This document shows positions 23,891 through 32,419 of a stretch of 64,000 nucleotides of DNA, piece after piece; the stretch's first letter is position 1, and the number at the start of each line of letters is the position of its first letter. The notes below the pieces were generated by a model. It made no database searches and was not told the DNA's origin. It saw nothing but the letters and a program-made list of their open reading frames with translations. The position numbers were made by a program, and so were the translations under genes. The stretch comes from Sphingobium cyanobacteriorum (GTDB lineage Bacteria; Pseudomonadota; Alphaproteobacteria; Sphingomonadales; Sphingomonadaceae), in assembly GCF_030580935.1 (NCBI RefSeq), contig NZ_JAUQOM010000002.1, positions 558,001 through 622,000 of the forward strand. Reading direction: 5' to 3'.

Positions 23891-23918
23891 ATCCTTTTCC
23901 CGCCAGCGGGAGAAGGAT
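23891..23918. repeat. 12-bp palindrome (dispersed family)
   Basis: Bases 23891-23902 and 23907-23918 pair over 12 bp (one G-U) around a 4-nt loop. The arm is closely related to those at 2601-2626 and 6544-6570. Confidence 0.65.
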
Positions 23919-23991
23919 TGTCGAGCTTGAAACAGGGCGACCATTGCGCATCACCCCGTCGCTGATGTTAAGGCGCGCACCTGATTTCAGG

Positions 23992-25113
23992 TCACTGGGA
24001 TGTTATGCCTTCCGCCGTCATCAAAGGTGCCAGCAGGGCGCCAAGACGGGTGTTGATGGCCGCGGTGTCGGGTTTTGCGTCGGCATGGCGCAGGACGAAC
24101 AAGCTGCGCCGAGCCGGTGCCTTTTCGTCGAAAAAGCCTTTCAGATTGTCGTGGATCGCCGTTTCAATTAACGTGTCGCGAACGAGGCCATGGCGTGCGA
24201 ACAGAGCCTCCCACCAGGTTGGACTGGCCCAGACCAGATGGCCGTGCATTGGCCAGCCCTTGGGGTCGCAGTGCATTTCGCGCCAATATTCTGTATCCCC
24301 CGCCGCTCTCCATTCCGGGAGATAGGCTTGAAATACCGTGCCGAAAGTCGAGTCGGGACCGAACATGGGCGAGTTGATGTAGGCAAAGCCTTCCGGCGCG
24401 ACCAGTTTCGCAATCTTCGCGATATAGGCATCCAGCTTCAACGGATTGAGATGCTCTAAAATATCCATGCCCAGAAAGACATCGAACGTTTCTGGAAAGT
24501 CCAGATCGAGCAGGTCGCCAAAACGCATTCGGGCATGAATCTTGGCGTCCGCAAGCAGGAAGGCGAGGTGGCTGACATCAACGCCAGTGACAGCGATGCC
24601 GCGGTCATGCATCAGGCCAAGGACCGGGCCACTGAAGCAGCCCAATTCGATGCAGTTGCGTGCACCCAGCCCCTCTACCAGCGCAGCGATGACCCGCTTG
24701 TCAAGATCCACCTTGGGATGCCAGACGCCAAAGCTTTCATAATAGCGATGCTGGAAGATCAAATCTTCCATTAACGCAAAATCGGCGTCCAACGATGCGT
24801 GAAATATGGTATCGCCCGAAGCCATCCGGGTAAATTTGTCCGGATATAATGCCGTGAGATCGGGCAGAACGATCTGCGGCAATGCCGTGCGGGATGCCGC
24901 ATTATATTTATACAGATTTTTGAACTCGTTGGACTGCACGAGCATTTCGATCACGCGGCTGAGCGGCATACCCGCCCGCAGAGCCCCGGCGTAGGTCGCA
25001 AGCCCGCTGTCGTCGACCGGACGGCCAAGTAGTCCGGCGAACAATCCTTCGACAATGTCGGTATGAGAAAAAGCTTCTGCGTTGGTATCCCCTGTAAGCC
25101 ACTTGCTAAAAAT
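23992..25113 (-). CDS. DUF4214-linked methyltransferase, apparent ATT start
   Basis: About 373 residues. Residues 15-60 form a DUF4214-type segment (DIVEGLFAGLLGRPVDDSGL). The rest is a class I SAM methyltransferase: CIELGCFSGPVLGLM is motif I, GVDVSHLAF follows, and FDVFLGMDILEHLNP is the post-I/II region. Proteins of this kind modify glycans or natural products. The start is odd: the frame has no ATG, GTG or TTG between the clpA terminator and the DUF4214 core, yet AGGAG (25125-25121) sits 7 nt before an in-frame ATT at 25113. Alternatives are a TTG inside the DUF4214 core at 25044, or a TTG at 25239 inside the gap before clpA's terminator. Confidence 0.75.
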   Translation of the reverse strand: MFSKWLTGDTNAEAFSHTDIVEGLFAGLLGRPVDDSGLATYAGALRAGMPLSRVIEMLVQSNEFKNLYKYNAASRTALPQIVLPDLTALYPDKFTRMASGDTIFHASLDADFALMEDLIFQHRYYESFGVWHPKVDLDKRVIAALVEGLGARNCIELGCFSGPVLGLMHDRGIAVTGVDVSHLAFLLADAKIHARMRFGDLLDLDFPETFDVFLGMDILEHLNPLKLDAYIAKIAKLVAPEGFAYINSPMFGPDSTFGTVFQAYLPEWRAAGDTEYWREMHCDPKGWPMHGHLVWASPTWWEALFARHGLVRDTLIETAIHDNLKGFFDEKAPARRSLFVLRHADAKPDTAAINTRLGALLAPLMTAEGITSQ

Positions 25114-25196
25114 TGCCTGTCTCCTATGAAAAATGCCTTCACGTTCGCCGCGACGGTCTTGGCTGACGGCCCAAAAGCATAACAGGCGGTGAGACG

Positions 25197-25234
25197 AAAA
25201 AAATACGGGAGGCGATGTTGCGTCGCGCCTCCCG
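25197..25234 (-). terminator. intrinsic terminator of clpA
   Basis: Read on the minus strand, a 9-bp stem (25234-25226 with 25214-25206) is followed after 2 nt by a run of seven T (25203-25197). It lies just past the clpA stop codon. Confidence 0.85.
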
Positions 25235-25243
25235 ACCAAATTG

Positions 25244-27559
25244 CTATTTTGCCTTGATGGAAGCCTTAGTCGTACCTTTCCGGCCCTTTTTCGGGGCCGC
25301 AGGGGTGATCTCAAAGGTCAATGCTGCATCCTTGATCCGAACATGGACTTCACCGCCGTGAACAAGCTTCCCGAACAGAAGTTCCTCAGCCAGAGGCTGC
25401 TTGATCTTTTCCTGTATCAGGCGACCCATAGGGCGCGCACCGTAGAGTTTGTCATAGCCCTTTGTCGTCAGCCATTCTTTCGATTCATCATCCAGCGTGA
25501 TGTGAACGTCACGATCGGCCAGTTGTAGTTCAAGCTGCAAGATGAATTTGTCGATGACGCGCGCAACCACTTCCGTGGGCAGATAGTCGAACGGGACAAT
25601 TGCATCAAGACGGTTGCGGAATTCTGGGGTGAAGAGTTTCTTCACCGCGTCCTCCTGCACATCCTCGCGCGTAAACTCGCCGAAACCGATGCTTTCCTTC
25701 GCCATGTCCGACGCACCGGCGTTGGTGGTCATGATGAGGATGGTGTTGCGGAAATCGACGGTCTTGCCGTGATGGTCGGTCAGGCGGCCATTATCCATCA
25801 CCTGGAGCAGGATGTTGAACAGGTCCGGGTGCGCCTTTTCGATTTCGTCGAGCAGCAGGACGCTGTGCGGTTGCTGGTCGACGGCATCGGTCAAGAGGCC
25901 ACCCTGATCATAGCCGACATAGCCCGGAGGCGCGCCGATCAGGCGGCTGACCGAGTGGCGTTCCATATATTCCGACATGTCGAAGCGCTGGAGCGGGATA
26001 CCGAGCAAGGTTGCCAGCTGACGCGCCACCTCGGTCTTGCCGACGCCGGTAGGGCCGGAAAAGAGATAGTTGCCGATCGGCTTGTCGGGATCGCGCAGGC
26101 CCGCGCGCGACAGCTTGATCGCGCTGGACAGCACCTCGATCGCCTTGTCCTGGCCGAACACGACGCGCTTGAGGTCGGTGGTGAGGCTTTCCAGCACGCT
26201 CTTGTCGTCGGACGAGACGGTCTTGGGCGGGATGCGGGCCATGGTCGCGATGACCTGCTCGATCTCCTTGGGGGTGATCGTCTTTTTGCGCTTCGACGGC
26301 ACGACGAGCATCTGCATCGCGCCGACCTCATCGATCACGTCGATCGCCTTGTCGGGCAGCTTGCGGTCGTTGATGTAGCGCGCCGACAGTTCCACCGCCG
26401 CCTTGATCGCGTCGGGGGTATATTTGACGTGGTGATGCTCCTCGAACGCAGTCCGCAGGCCGGTGAGGATCTTGATCGTATCCTCGATCGTGGGTTCGTT
26501 CACGTCGATCTTCTGGAACCGGCGCAGCAGCGCGCGGTCCTTTTCGAAATGGTTGCGAAATTCCTTGTAGGTGGTCGACCCGATGCAGCGGATGGTGCCG
26601 CCCGACAGAGCGGGCTTCAACAGGTTGGACGCATCCATCGCGCCGCCGCTGGTCGCGCCGGCGCCGATGACGGTATGGATTTCATCGATGAAGAGGACCG
26701 CGTGCGGCATCTTCTCCAATTCGGTGACGACCGCCTTCAACCGCTCCTCGAAATCGCCGCGATAGCGGGTGCCGGCCAGCAGCGCGCCCATGTCGAGCGA
26801 GTAGATGACCGCTTCCTTGAGCACGTCGGGCACTTCGCCCTCGACGATCTTGCGCGCCAGACCTTCGGCGATGGCGGTCTTGCCGACGCCCGGATCGCCG
26901 ACATAGAGCGGGTTGTTCTTCGACCGGCGGCACAGGATCTGGATCGTGCGATCCACCTCCGCCATGCGCCCGATCAGCGGATCGACCTTCCCACGGCCTG
27001 CCTTTTCATTGAGGTTGACGGTGAACTGTTCGAGGGCGCTGTCCTTCTTGCCTTTGCCGTCCTGCACCTTCTTTTCCTCCTCGGCGGCACCCTTCGTCTC
27101 CTGACGCTCAGGCGCGGGCGTACCCTTGCCGACGCCATGGCTGATGAAGCTCACGGCATCGAGACGGCTCATGTCCTGCTGTTGCAGGAAATAGACGGCA
27201 TAGGATTCGCGTTCGGAAAAGAGCGCGACGAGCACGTTGGCGCCCGTCACTTCATCCTTGCCGGACGACTGGACGTGGAGGATGGCGCGCTGGACCACGC
27301 GCTGGAAACCGCTGGTGGGGGAGGGGTCGCTGGCCCCTTCGACCTTCAGACTGTCGAGTTCGGTGTCGAGATAATGGGTGACGGCGTCGCCCAGCTCGCC
27401 CAGTTCCACGCCGCACGCCTGCATGACCTTTGACGCATGTTCGTCATCGATCAGCGCCAGCAGAAGATGCTCCAGCGTCGCATATTCATGCTTGCGTTCC
27501 GACGCATGGGTCAGCGCATTGTGCAGGGTGGTTTCAAGAGCGGGTGCGAAAGATGGCAT
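25244..27559 (-). CDS. clpA: ATP-dependent Clp protease ATP-binding subunit ClpA
   Basis: Hexameric AAA+ unfoldase that feeds substrates to ClpP, 771 residues. A Clp_N double repeat covers about 1-145, followed by a Lys/Glu-rich linker. D1 has Walker A GDPGVGKT (221-228) and Walker B VLFIDEIH (288-295). D2 has GPTGVGKT (502-509), then LLLDEIEKAHPD. A Lys-rich tail closes the protein. The ATG at 27559 (MPSFAPALETTL) matches family starts. ClpS, the usual adaptor, is not encoded next to it in this window. It is followed by a terminator and then the methyltransferase. Confidence 0.96.
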   Translation of the reverse strand: MPSFAPALETTLHNALTHASERKHEYATLEHLLLALIDDEHASKVMQACGVELGELGDAVTHYLDTELDSLKVEGASDPSPTSGFQRVVQRAILHVQSSGKDEVTGANVLVALFSERESYAVYFLQQQDMSRLDAVSFISHGVGKGTPAPERQETKGAAEEEKKVQDGKGKKDSALEQFTVNLNEKAGRGKVDPLIGRMAEVDRTIQILCRRSKNNPLYVGDPGVGKTAIAEGLARKIVEGEVPDVLKEAVIYSLDMGALLAGTRYRGDFEERLKAVVTELEKMPHAVLFIDEIHTVIGAGATSGGAMDASNLLKPALSGGTIRCIGSTTYKEFRNHFEKDRALLRRFQKIDVNEPTIEDTIKILTGLRTAFEEHHHVKYTPDAIKAAVELSARYINDRKLPDKAIDVIDEVGAMQMLVVPSKRKKTITPKEIEQVIATMARIPPKTVSSDDKSVLESLTTDLKRVVFGQDKAIEVLSSAIKLSRAGLRDPDKPIGNYLFSGPTGVGKTEVARQLATLLGIPLQRFDMSEYMERHSVSRLIGAPPGYVGYDQGGLLTDAVDQQPHSVLLLDEIEKAHPDLFNILLQVMDNGRLTDHHGKTVDFRNTILIMTTNAGASDMAKESIGFGEFTREDVQEDAVKKLFTPEFRNRLDAIVPFDYLPTEVVARVIDKFILQLELQLADRDVHITLDDESKEWLTTKGYDKLYGARPMGRLIQEKIKQPLAEELLFGKLVHGGEVHVRIKDAALTFEITPAAPKKGRKGTTKASIKAK

Positions 27560-27712
27560 GTCTGTTCTACTCCTGGCCCCAAAGAGGGGCGGTATCGAAC
27601 CATATGTCGGCATTGCTCGACGCCGGATCAAGGCCATGGCCCCGACCTGCGGAATTGCCTGACTGCCCAAGCCCGGTGGAGCCGATCACGGCGCAGGGGG
27701 CAGGGCGCGGGT

Positions 27713-27910
27713 TCATCGCCTGAATAGCGCCTCGGCACTTGCCTTATGGTTAACGGCGCTTTCCATTTTCAACCTGGTCCGCATGATTTCCGCCTCCAGC
27801 GCGGTGATGCGGCTTTGCAGGTCGGCCACGGAGAGCGGACCCAGATCCTGTTGGAGCAGGCGGGCCAGTGGATCATCTCCCTTGCGTGGCAGATCGTCTT
27901 CCAAGTCCAT
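27713..27910 (-). CDS. DUF1192 family protein
   Basis: A 65-residue alphaproteobacterial protein: acidic start MDLEDDLPRKGDDPLARLLQ and a helical segment with LSVADLQSRITALEAEI, which probably forms a coiled coil. Function unknown. The ATG at 27910 gives the family length. It is divergent from the quinone oxidoreductase at 28014, so a shared promoter region lies in 27911-28013. Confidence 0.88.
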   Translation of the reverse strand: MDLEDDLPRKGDDPLARLLQQDLGPLSVADLQSRITALEAEIMRTRLKMESAVNHKASAEALFRR

Positions 27911-28013
27911 GACGCCAATGTTGACCCTGTTGGCCACTCTGTCAATAAGGGCGCTGGCTCCGTCCGTCGATTTTGGGTGCGGTGCAATATGGTTAATGGC
28001 TGGGGGCAGCAGG

Positions 28014-29033
28014 ATGGCGGATATGAGCGCAGTGCCGGGCGAAACAGTGCCGGGCGAGATGACGGCGATCGCCATTCCCGTGCCGGGCGGGCCGGAGGCT
28101 TTGGTGCCGCAGCGGCGGCCGGTGCCGGTGCCGGGCGCGGACGAGGTGCTGATCCGCGTCGCCGCCGCCGGGGTCAACCGGCCCGACATGCTGCAACGGC
28201 AGGGCAAATATCCGCCGCCGCCCGGTGCTTCGGACATACCGGGGCTGGAAGTGGCCGGCACCATCGTTGCGGCCGGGAGCGGCGCGGACGCGCTGATCGG
28301 GCAGAAGGTGTGCGCGCTGCTGGCCGGCGGGGGCTATGCACAATATGCGGTGGCGCCCGCGGGCCAGTGCCTGCCGGTGCCGGACGATTATGACCTGGCC
28401 GAAGCGGCGGCGCTGCCCGAAACCCTGTTCACCGTGTGGACCAACTTGTTCGAGCGCGCCTATGCGGTGGAAGGCGACACGGTGCTGGTCCATGGCGGCA
28501 CCAGCGGCATCGGCACGATGGCGATCCGTCTGTGCAACCTGTTCGGCGTGACCGTGATCGTCACCTGCGGGTCGGACGAGAAATGCGAACAGGCCAAGGC
28601 ATGGGGCGCGGACCATGCGATCAATTATCGCACCCAGGATTATGTCGAGGCGGTGAAGGCGATCACCGGCGGTCAGGGCGTTCAGGCGGTGCTGGACATG
28701 GTCGGCGGCGATTATGTGCCGCGCAACCTCCAATGCCTGGCCGAGGATGGCCGGCATGTGTCGATCGCGGTGCTGGGCGGCGCGAAGGCTGAAATCTTCA
28801 TTCCCGCAATCATGCAGCGACGGTTGACCCTTACCGGATCGACGCTGCGGGCGCGGTCGGTGGGGTTCAAGAGCCTGGTCGCGGATGAATTGATGCGGAC
28901 GGTCTGGTCGTTCGTGGGCGAGGGGAAATTGCGCCCGGCGATGGATCAGAAGTTCGCGCTGGCGGACGCGGCCAAGGCCCATGCGCGGATGGATGCCGGC
29001 GCGCATTTCGGGAAGATCGTGCTGGTGGTTTGA
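28014..29033 (+). CDS. NAD(P)H-quinone oxidoreductase (PIG3/zeta-crystallin type)
   Basis: A 339-residue medium-chain reductase without the structural zinc site. GVNRPDMLQRQGKYPPPPG and IPGLEVAGTIVAAG are typical of the PIG3 family. The nucleotide-binding turn is VLVHGGTSGIGTMAI, followed by VTCGSDEKCEQAKAWGADHA. It reduces quinones or enones with NADPH. The ATG at 28014 has CAGCAGG upstream; 28023 is an alternative. Divergent from DUF1192, a neighbour pair I believe is common in sphingomonads. Confidence 0.9.
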   Translation: MADMSAVPGETVPGEMTAIAIPVPGGPEALVPQRRPVPVPGADEVLIRVAAAGVNRPDMLQRQGKYPPPPGASDIPGLEVAGTIVAAGSGADALIGQKVCALLAGGGYAQYAVAPAGQCLPVPDDYDLAEAAALPETLFTVWTNLFERAYAVEGDTVLVHGGTSGIGTMAIRLCNLFGVTVIVTCGSDEKCEQAKAWGADHAINYRTQDYVEAVKAITGGQGVQAVLDMVGGDYVPRNLQCLAEDGRHVSIAVLGGAKAEIFIPAIMQRRLTLTGSTLRARSVGFKSLVADELMRTVWSFVGEGKLRPAMDQKFALADAAKAHARMDAGAHFGKIVLVV

Positions 29034-29063
29034 GGGTGCTTCTGGGTGATCTGGGAAACGCGG

Positions 29064-29303
29064 ATGGGCGATGGCTATGACGGACTGGGTTCAAAAAACC
29101 GAAGCGGCTGTTTGACCGCTGCGGTTGTAGGATGCTTGGCGCTTTTTTTCGATTTGGGGCGATTCATGGGCGATCCAGCACCCGGCACCGAGAACTGGTG
29201 GTGGCGCAGTATACCCGTTTTTGTACCAACGCTCGCAATTGCAGCAGCAACTTTTGTTGTATGCCGGTTTGTGAAGCAGTATTTTTCGCGACATGATCGT
29301 TAA
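29064..29303 (+). CDS. small membrane protein, unknown
   Basis: A 79-residue protein with two hydrophobic segments (LTAAVVGCLALFFDLG and IPVFVPTLAIAAATFVVCRF) and a basic end. It is noticeably AT-richer than the oxidoreductase upstream. The start at 29064 (MGDGYDGLG) lies 30 nt after that stop. I recognise no family. It is followed at once by dispersed palindromes, so it may be a recent arrival. Confidence 0.5.
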   Translation: MGDGYDGLGSKNRSGCLTAAVVGCLALFFDLGRFMGDPAPGTENWWWRSIPVFVPTLAIAAATFVVCRFVKQYFSRHDR

Positions 29304-29317
29304 CTCTACGCCTCTTC

Positions 29318-29395
29318 ATCCCAGCGAAAGCTGGGATCTCATTGCCTTGTCGCGTCGAGAACAAGAAGAAGTGGGATGCCAGCTTTCGCTGGCAT
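29318..29395. repeat. pair of short palindromes
   Basis: Two related 20-nt hairpins, 29318-29337 and 29376-29395, each with 7-8-bp arms. Their stems are mutually similar (CCAGCGAAAGCTGG and CCAGCTTTCGCTGG), so they could also pair with each other. They lie between the small membrane protein and the phosphoesterase. Confidence 0.6.
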
Positions 29396-29521
29396 GACGG
29401 GGCCGAGTGCTGAGTAAAACCTACGGAAACCGTAGCATTTCCGTCATATTCTCTTCGGAACTGTAACATTGCGCGCTTAAGGATTCGGTCCCGAAAGACA
29501 TGGATCTTTGGGGATCGCAGC

Positions 29522-30394
29522 ATGAACGCCATTACGCGCCTGCCCTTTCCGGGCGAGCTGGACGAGGGCGCGGACGACCGTTTCCACATCCCTGAGCGGG
29601 AAGGGCAGCGGCGCCGCTATCGCAGCATCTGGATTTCGGACATTCATCTGGGCACGCGTGGCTGCAATGCGGCGATGCTGATCGACTTTCTGGATAATGT
29701 CGACAGCGACACCATCTATCTGGTCGGCGACATCATCGACGGCTGGCGGCTGAAGAAGCGCTTCTACTGGCCGGCCAGCCATAATGACGTGGTTTGGCGG
29801 CTGATGAAACGCGCCAAGCGCGGCACGCGGGTCGTCTATATCCCCGGCAATCATGACGAGATGTTCCGGCAGTTCACCGGCATGAGCTTTGGCGGGGTCG
29901 AAATCCGGCGCAAGGCGATTCACACGACCGCCGACGGGCGCAAGCTGCTGGTGCTGCATGGCGACGAGTTCGACACGATCATGCTGGCGCATCGCTGGCT
30001 CGCCTTCGTCGGCGACGCGGCCTACACCACGCTGATGCGGCTGAATGTCGTCGTCAATGCGGTGCGGCAGCGCATGGGGCTGCCATACTGGTCGCTTTCC
30101 AAGATGGCCAAGCACAAGGTCAAGAATGCGGTGTCCTTCATTTCCCGCTTCGAGGAAGTGGTGGCGCATGAAGCCGGCGCGCGGGGCGTGGACGGCGTGG
30201 TGTGCGGCCATATCCACAATGCCGAGATGCGCGAGATTGCCGGCATCGAATATTATAATGACGGCGACTGGGTGGAAGGCTGCACCGCGCTGGTCGAACA
30301 TGGCGACGGGCGGATGGAAGTGCTGCACTGGGCCGACGAGATCGCCGCGCGCGAACGGGACGAGCGGGCCATGCAGGCGCGGATGGCGGCTTGA
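29522..30394 (+). CDS. COG2908-type calcineurin phosphoesterase (LpxH-like; possibly PlcP)
   Basis: A 290-residue metallophosphoesterase with every metal motif: DIHLG (Asp40, His42), GDIIDGW (Asp70), GNHDE (Asn110, His111), HGDEFD (His147) and GHIHNA (His230, His232). Automatic annotation would call it UDP-2,3-diacylglucosamine diphosphatase. Sphingomonads usually make glycosphingolipids instead of lipid A, and a GT4 glycosyltransferase follows after 60 nt. Together these fit PlcP, the phospholipase C that strips head groups from phospholipids under phosphate limitation. Half-site-like CCGTCAT and CTGTAAC upstream recall Pho boxes but are wrongly spaced (20 bp apart). Confidence 0.85.
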   Translation: MNAITRLPFPGELDEGADDRFHIPEREGQRRRYRSIWISDIHLGTRGCNAAMLIDFLDNVDSDTIYLVGDIIDGWRLKKRFYWPASHNDVVWRLMKRAKRGTRVVYIPGNHDEMFRQFTGMSFGGVEIRRKAIHTTADGRKLLVLHGDEFDTIMLAHRWLAFVGDAAYTTLMRLNVVVNAVRQRMGLPYWSLSKMAKHKVKNAVSFISRFEEVVAHEAGARGVDGVVCGHIHNAEMREIAGIEYYNDGDWVEGCTALVEHGDGRMEVLHWADEIAARERDERAMQARMAA

Positions 30395-30454
30395 GTGAGT
30401 GGTGCGGCCTGTTCCCGCCCTTGCAGGACCAGGCTGCTGTCGGAGCATAAGGCC

Positions 30455-31483
30455 ATGCGTATAGCGATCGTCACCGATGCCTGGAGCCCGCAGGTCAACG
30501 GGGTGGTGCGGACGTTGCAGACGATCCGCGCCGAACTGGAGAAGATGGGGCATGTGGTCGCGGTGATCTCGCCCGATCTCTACGGTTCCATTCCCTGCCC
30601 GACCTATCCCGAAATCCGGCTGGCGCTGGTGCGTCCGGCCGTGGTGGGGCAGGCGATCGCGGCGTTCCGGCCCGATGCGGTGCATCTGGCGACCGAAGGG
30701 CCGCTGTGCCTGGCGGCGCGGCGCTGGTGCCTGCGCGGGCGGGTGCCCTTCACCACCGCCTATCACACCCATTTCCCCGATTATGTGGCGCAGCGCACCG
30801 GCCTGCCCGCCGCCTGGTTCTGGCGCTATATCCGCTGGTTCCACGGCCCGGCGCAGGCGGTGCTGGTGTCGACCCGGTCGGTGCGCGAGCAGTTGCGCGC
30901 CCATGGCCTGCCCAAGGTGCGGCCCTGGGGCCGGGGCGTGGACCTGAGCGCCTTCACCCCCGATGCGCCGCCGCCCGCGATCTTCGCCGACCTGCCGCGC
31001 CCGATCCAGCTTTATGTCGGGCGCGTCGCGGTCGAGAAGAATCTGGAGGCGTTCCTGGCGACCGACCAGCCCGGCACGAAGGTCGTCGTCGGCGACGGGC
31101 CGGCGCGCGCGGCGCTGGAGCGGGCCTGGCCGCAGGCGCGCTTCCTGGGGTCGCTGTTCGGGCGTGACCTGGCGGGCGCCTATGCCGGGGCGGACCTGTT
31201 CGTCTTTCCCAGCCGCACCGACACGTTCGGGCTGGTGATGATCGAGGCGCTGGCCTGCGGCACGCCGGTCGCGGCCTATCCGGTGACGGGGCCGGTCGAC
31301 ATCGTGACGCCGGAAACGGGCGCGCTGTCGGAGGATCTGGGCGCGGCGATCGCGCAGGCGCTGCGCTGCGACCGGGATGCCTGCGCCGCTTATGGCCGCA
31401 GCTTCAGTTGGGAACGCAGTGCGCAGGAATTCCTGTCCGGGCTGCACGCGATCGACCCGGACCGGGTGGAGAGCGCGGCCTGA
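30455..31483 (+). CDS. GT4 glycosyltransferase (possibly Agt)
   Basis: A 342-residue GT-B glycosyltransferase: RIAIVTDAWSPQVNGVVRTL at the start, TAYHTHFPDYVAQRTGLP, LYVGRVAVEKNLEAFLA and the donor site PSRTDTFGLVMIEALACGTP. This is the group that includes GDP-mannose-type and diacylglycerol glucosyl/glucuronosyl transferases. The ATG at 30455 opens the Rossmann fold directly. It probably forms an operon with the phosphoesterase; in the PlcP-Agt model it would add sugar to the diacylglycerol released by its partner. Confidence 0.88.
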   Translation: MRIAIVTDAWSPQVNGVVRTLQTIRAELEKMGHVVAVISPDLYGSIPCPTYPEIRLALVRPAVVGQAIAAFRPDAVHLATEGPLCLAARRWCLRGRVPFTTAYHTHFPDYVAQRTGLPAAWFWRYIRWFHGPAQAVLVSTRSVREQLRAHGLPKVRPWGRGVDLSAFTPDAPPPAIFADLPRPIQLYVGRVAVEKNLEAFLATDQPGTKVVVGDGPARAALERAWPQARFLGSLFGRDLAGAYAGADLFVFPSRTDTFGLVMIEALACGTPVAAYPVTGPVDIVTPETGALSEDLGAAIAQALRCDRDACAAYGRSFSWERSAQEFLSGLHAIDPDRVESAA

Positions 31484-31583
31484 CGCTTTCCCTTGCCCGA
31501 AGGGGCGGGATGTTCTATCTCTGATCCGTCGTGGCCGCCCTGCTTGGGCGGCCCTTATCGTTTTTACGCCGGAGAAGACCATC

Positions 31584-32282
31584 GTGTCCCAGCCTCTCAT
31601 GCCCCACGCGACCGCCAGTTGGCTGGTCGACAACAGCGCTCTGAGCTTTGACCAGATCGCCGAATTTTGCGGGCTTCATATCCTGGAAGTGCAGGCGATC
31701 GCCGACGATACCGCTAGCATCAAATATACCGGCCGCGATCCGGTGCGCGCCCATGAAATCACCATGGACGAAATCCACAAGGGCGAGGCCAACCCCGACT
31801 ATAAGCTGAAAATGCTGAAAGGCCCGGAGCCGGTCCGCCGCACCAAGGGGCCGCGCTACACCCCGGTCAGCAAGCGGCAGGACAAGCCGGACGGCATCGC
31901 CTGGATCCTGCGCAACCATCCCGAAATTTCGGACGGCGCGATCGGCAAGCTGATCGGCACCACCCGCACCACCATCGCCGCGATCCGCGACCGCAGCCAC
32001 TGGAACATCAGCAACATCACGCCCAAAGACCCGGTGACGCTGGGCCTGTGTTCGCAGCGCGAACTGGACGGGCTGGTGACGAAGGCGGCGAAGAAGGCGG
32101 GCATCGAGGCGCCGACCGATTCGCGCCTGGATGGCGATCGCGAAGCGTTGATCAACGAGTTGCGTCGCGAGCGTGACGATGCCGCGCGCCGCGCCGAAGA
32201 GGCGCTCAAGGGCGAGTCCGCCTTCATCGCCGGTTCGGCCGCGATCCTCGATCCGTTCAGCCGGAGCAAGGACGAGGCGTGA
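31584..32282 (+). CDS. trcR: cell cycle transcriptional regulator TrcR (DUF1013)
   Basis: A 232-residue DUF1013 protein, an alphaproteobacterial transcription factor whose Caulobacter member is called TrcR. It has ATASWLVDNSALSFDQIAEF and the HTH-like IWILRNHPEIS region (here IAWILRNHPEISDGAIGKL), followed by TTRTTIAAIRDRSHW and a charged helical tail. A GTG start at 31584 is preferred because GGAGAA lies 7 nt upstream; ATG at 31599 is the alternative. A terminator follows at 32338. Confidence 0.9.
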   Translation: MSQPLMPHATASWLVDNSALSFDQIAEFCGLHILEVQAIADDTASIKYTGRDPVRAHEITMDEIHKGEANPDYKLKMLKGPEPVRRTKGPRYTPVSKRQDKPDGIAWILRNHPEISDGAIGKLIGTTRTTIAAIRDRSHWNISNITPKDPVTLGLCSQRELDGLVTKAAKKAGIEAPTDSRLDGDREALINELRRERDDAARRAEEALKGESAFIAGSAAILDPFSRSKDEA

Positions 32283-32337
32283 TGCCGTAGCGTCATCGGC
32301 GGCCTGGGTTCAGGCCGCTGTGCCGTCACTTCATTCG

Positions 32338-32370
32338 GGGCCGCGCCGGGCTTACGGCGCGGCCCTTTTT
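32338..32370 (+). terminator. intrinsic terminator after trcR
   Basis: A perfect 10-bp stem (32338-32347 with 32356-32365), an 8-nt loop and five T (32366-32370). Confidence 0.88.
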
Positions 32371-32419
32371 GCTATGCTTGACGCTTGCGTAAAGTGCGGG
32401 ATGGCCATAGACTTTGGCC

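Noticed and set aside
29440..29480. Canonical Pho box before the phosphoesterase
   Set aside because: Half-site-like CCGTCAT and CTGTAAC are present, but their starts are 20 bp apart, not the 11 or 22 expected; kept only as a hint.
29522..30394. Lipid A enzyme LpxH
   Set aside because: The motifs fit the wider COG2908 family, and the GT4 partner and sphingomonad context favour PlcP; the LpxH label was therefore not adopted as the main call.
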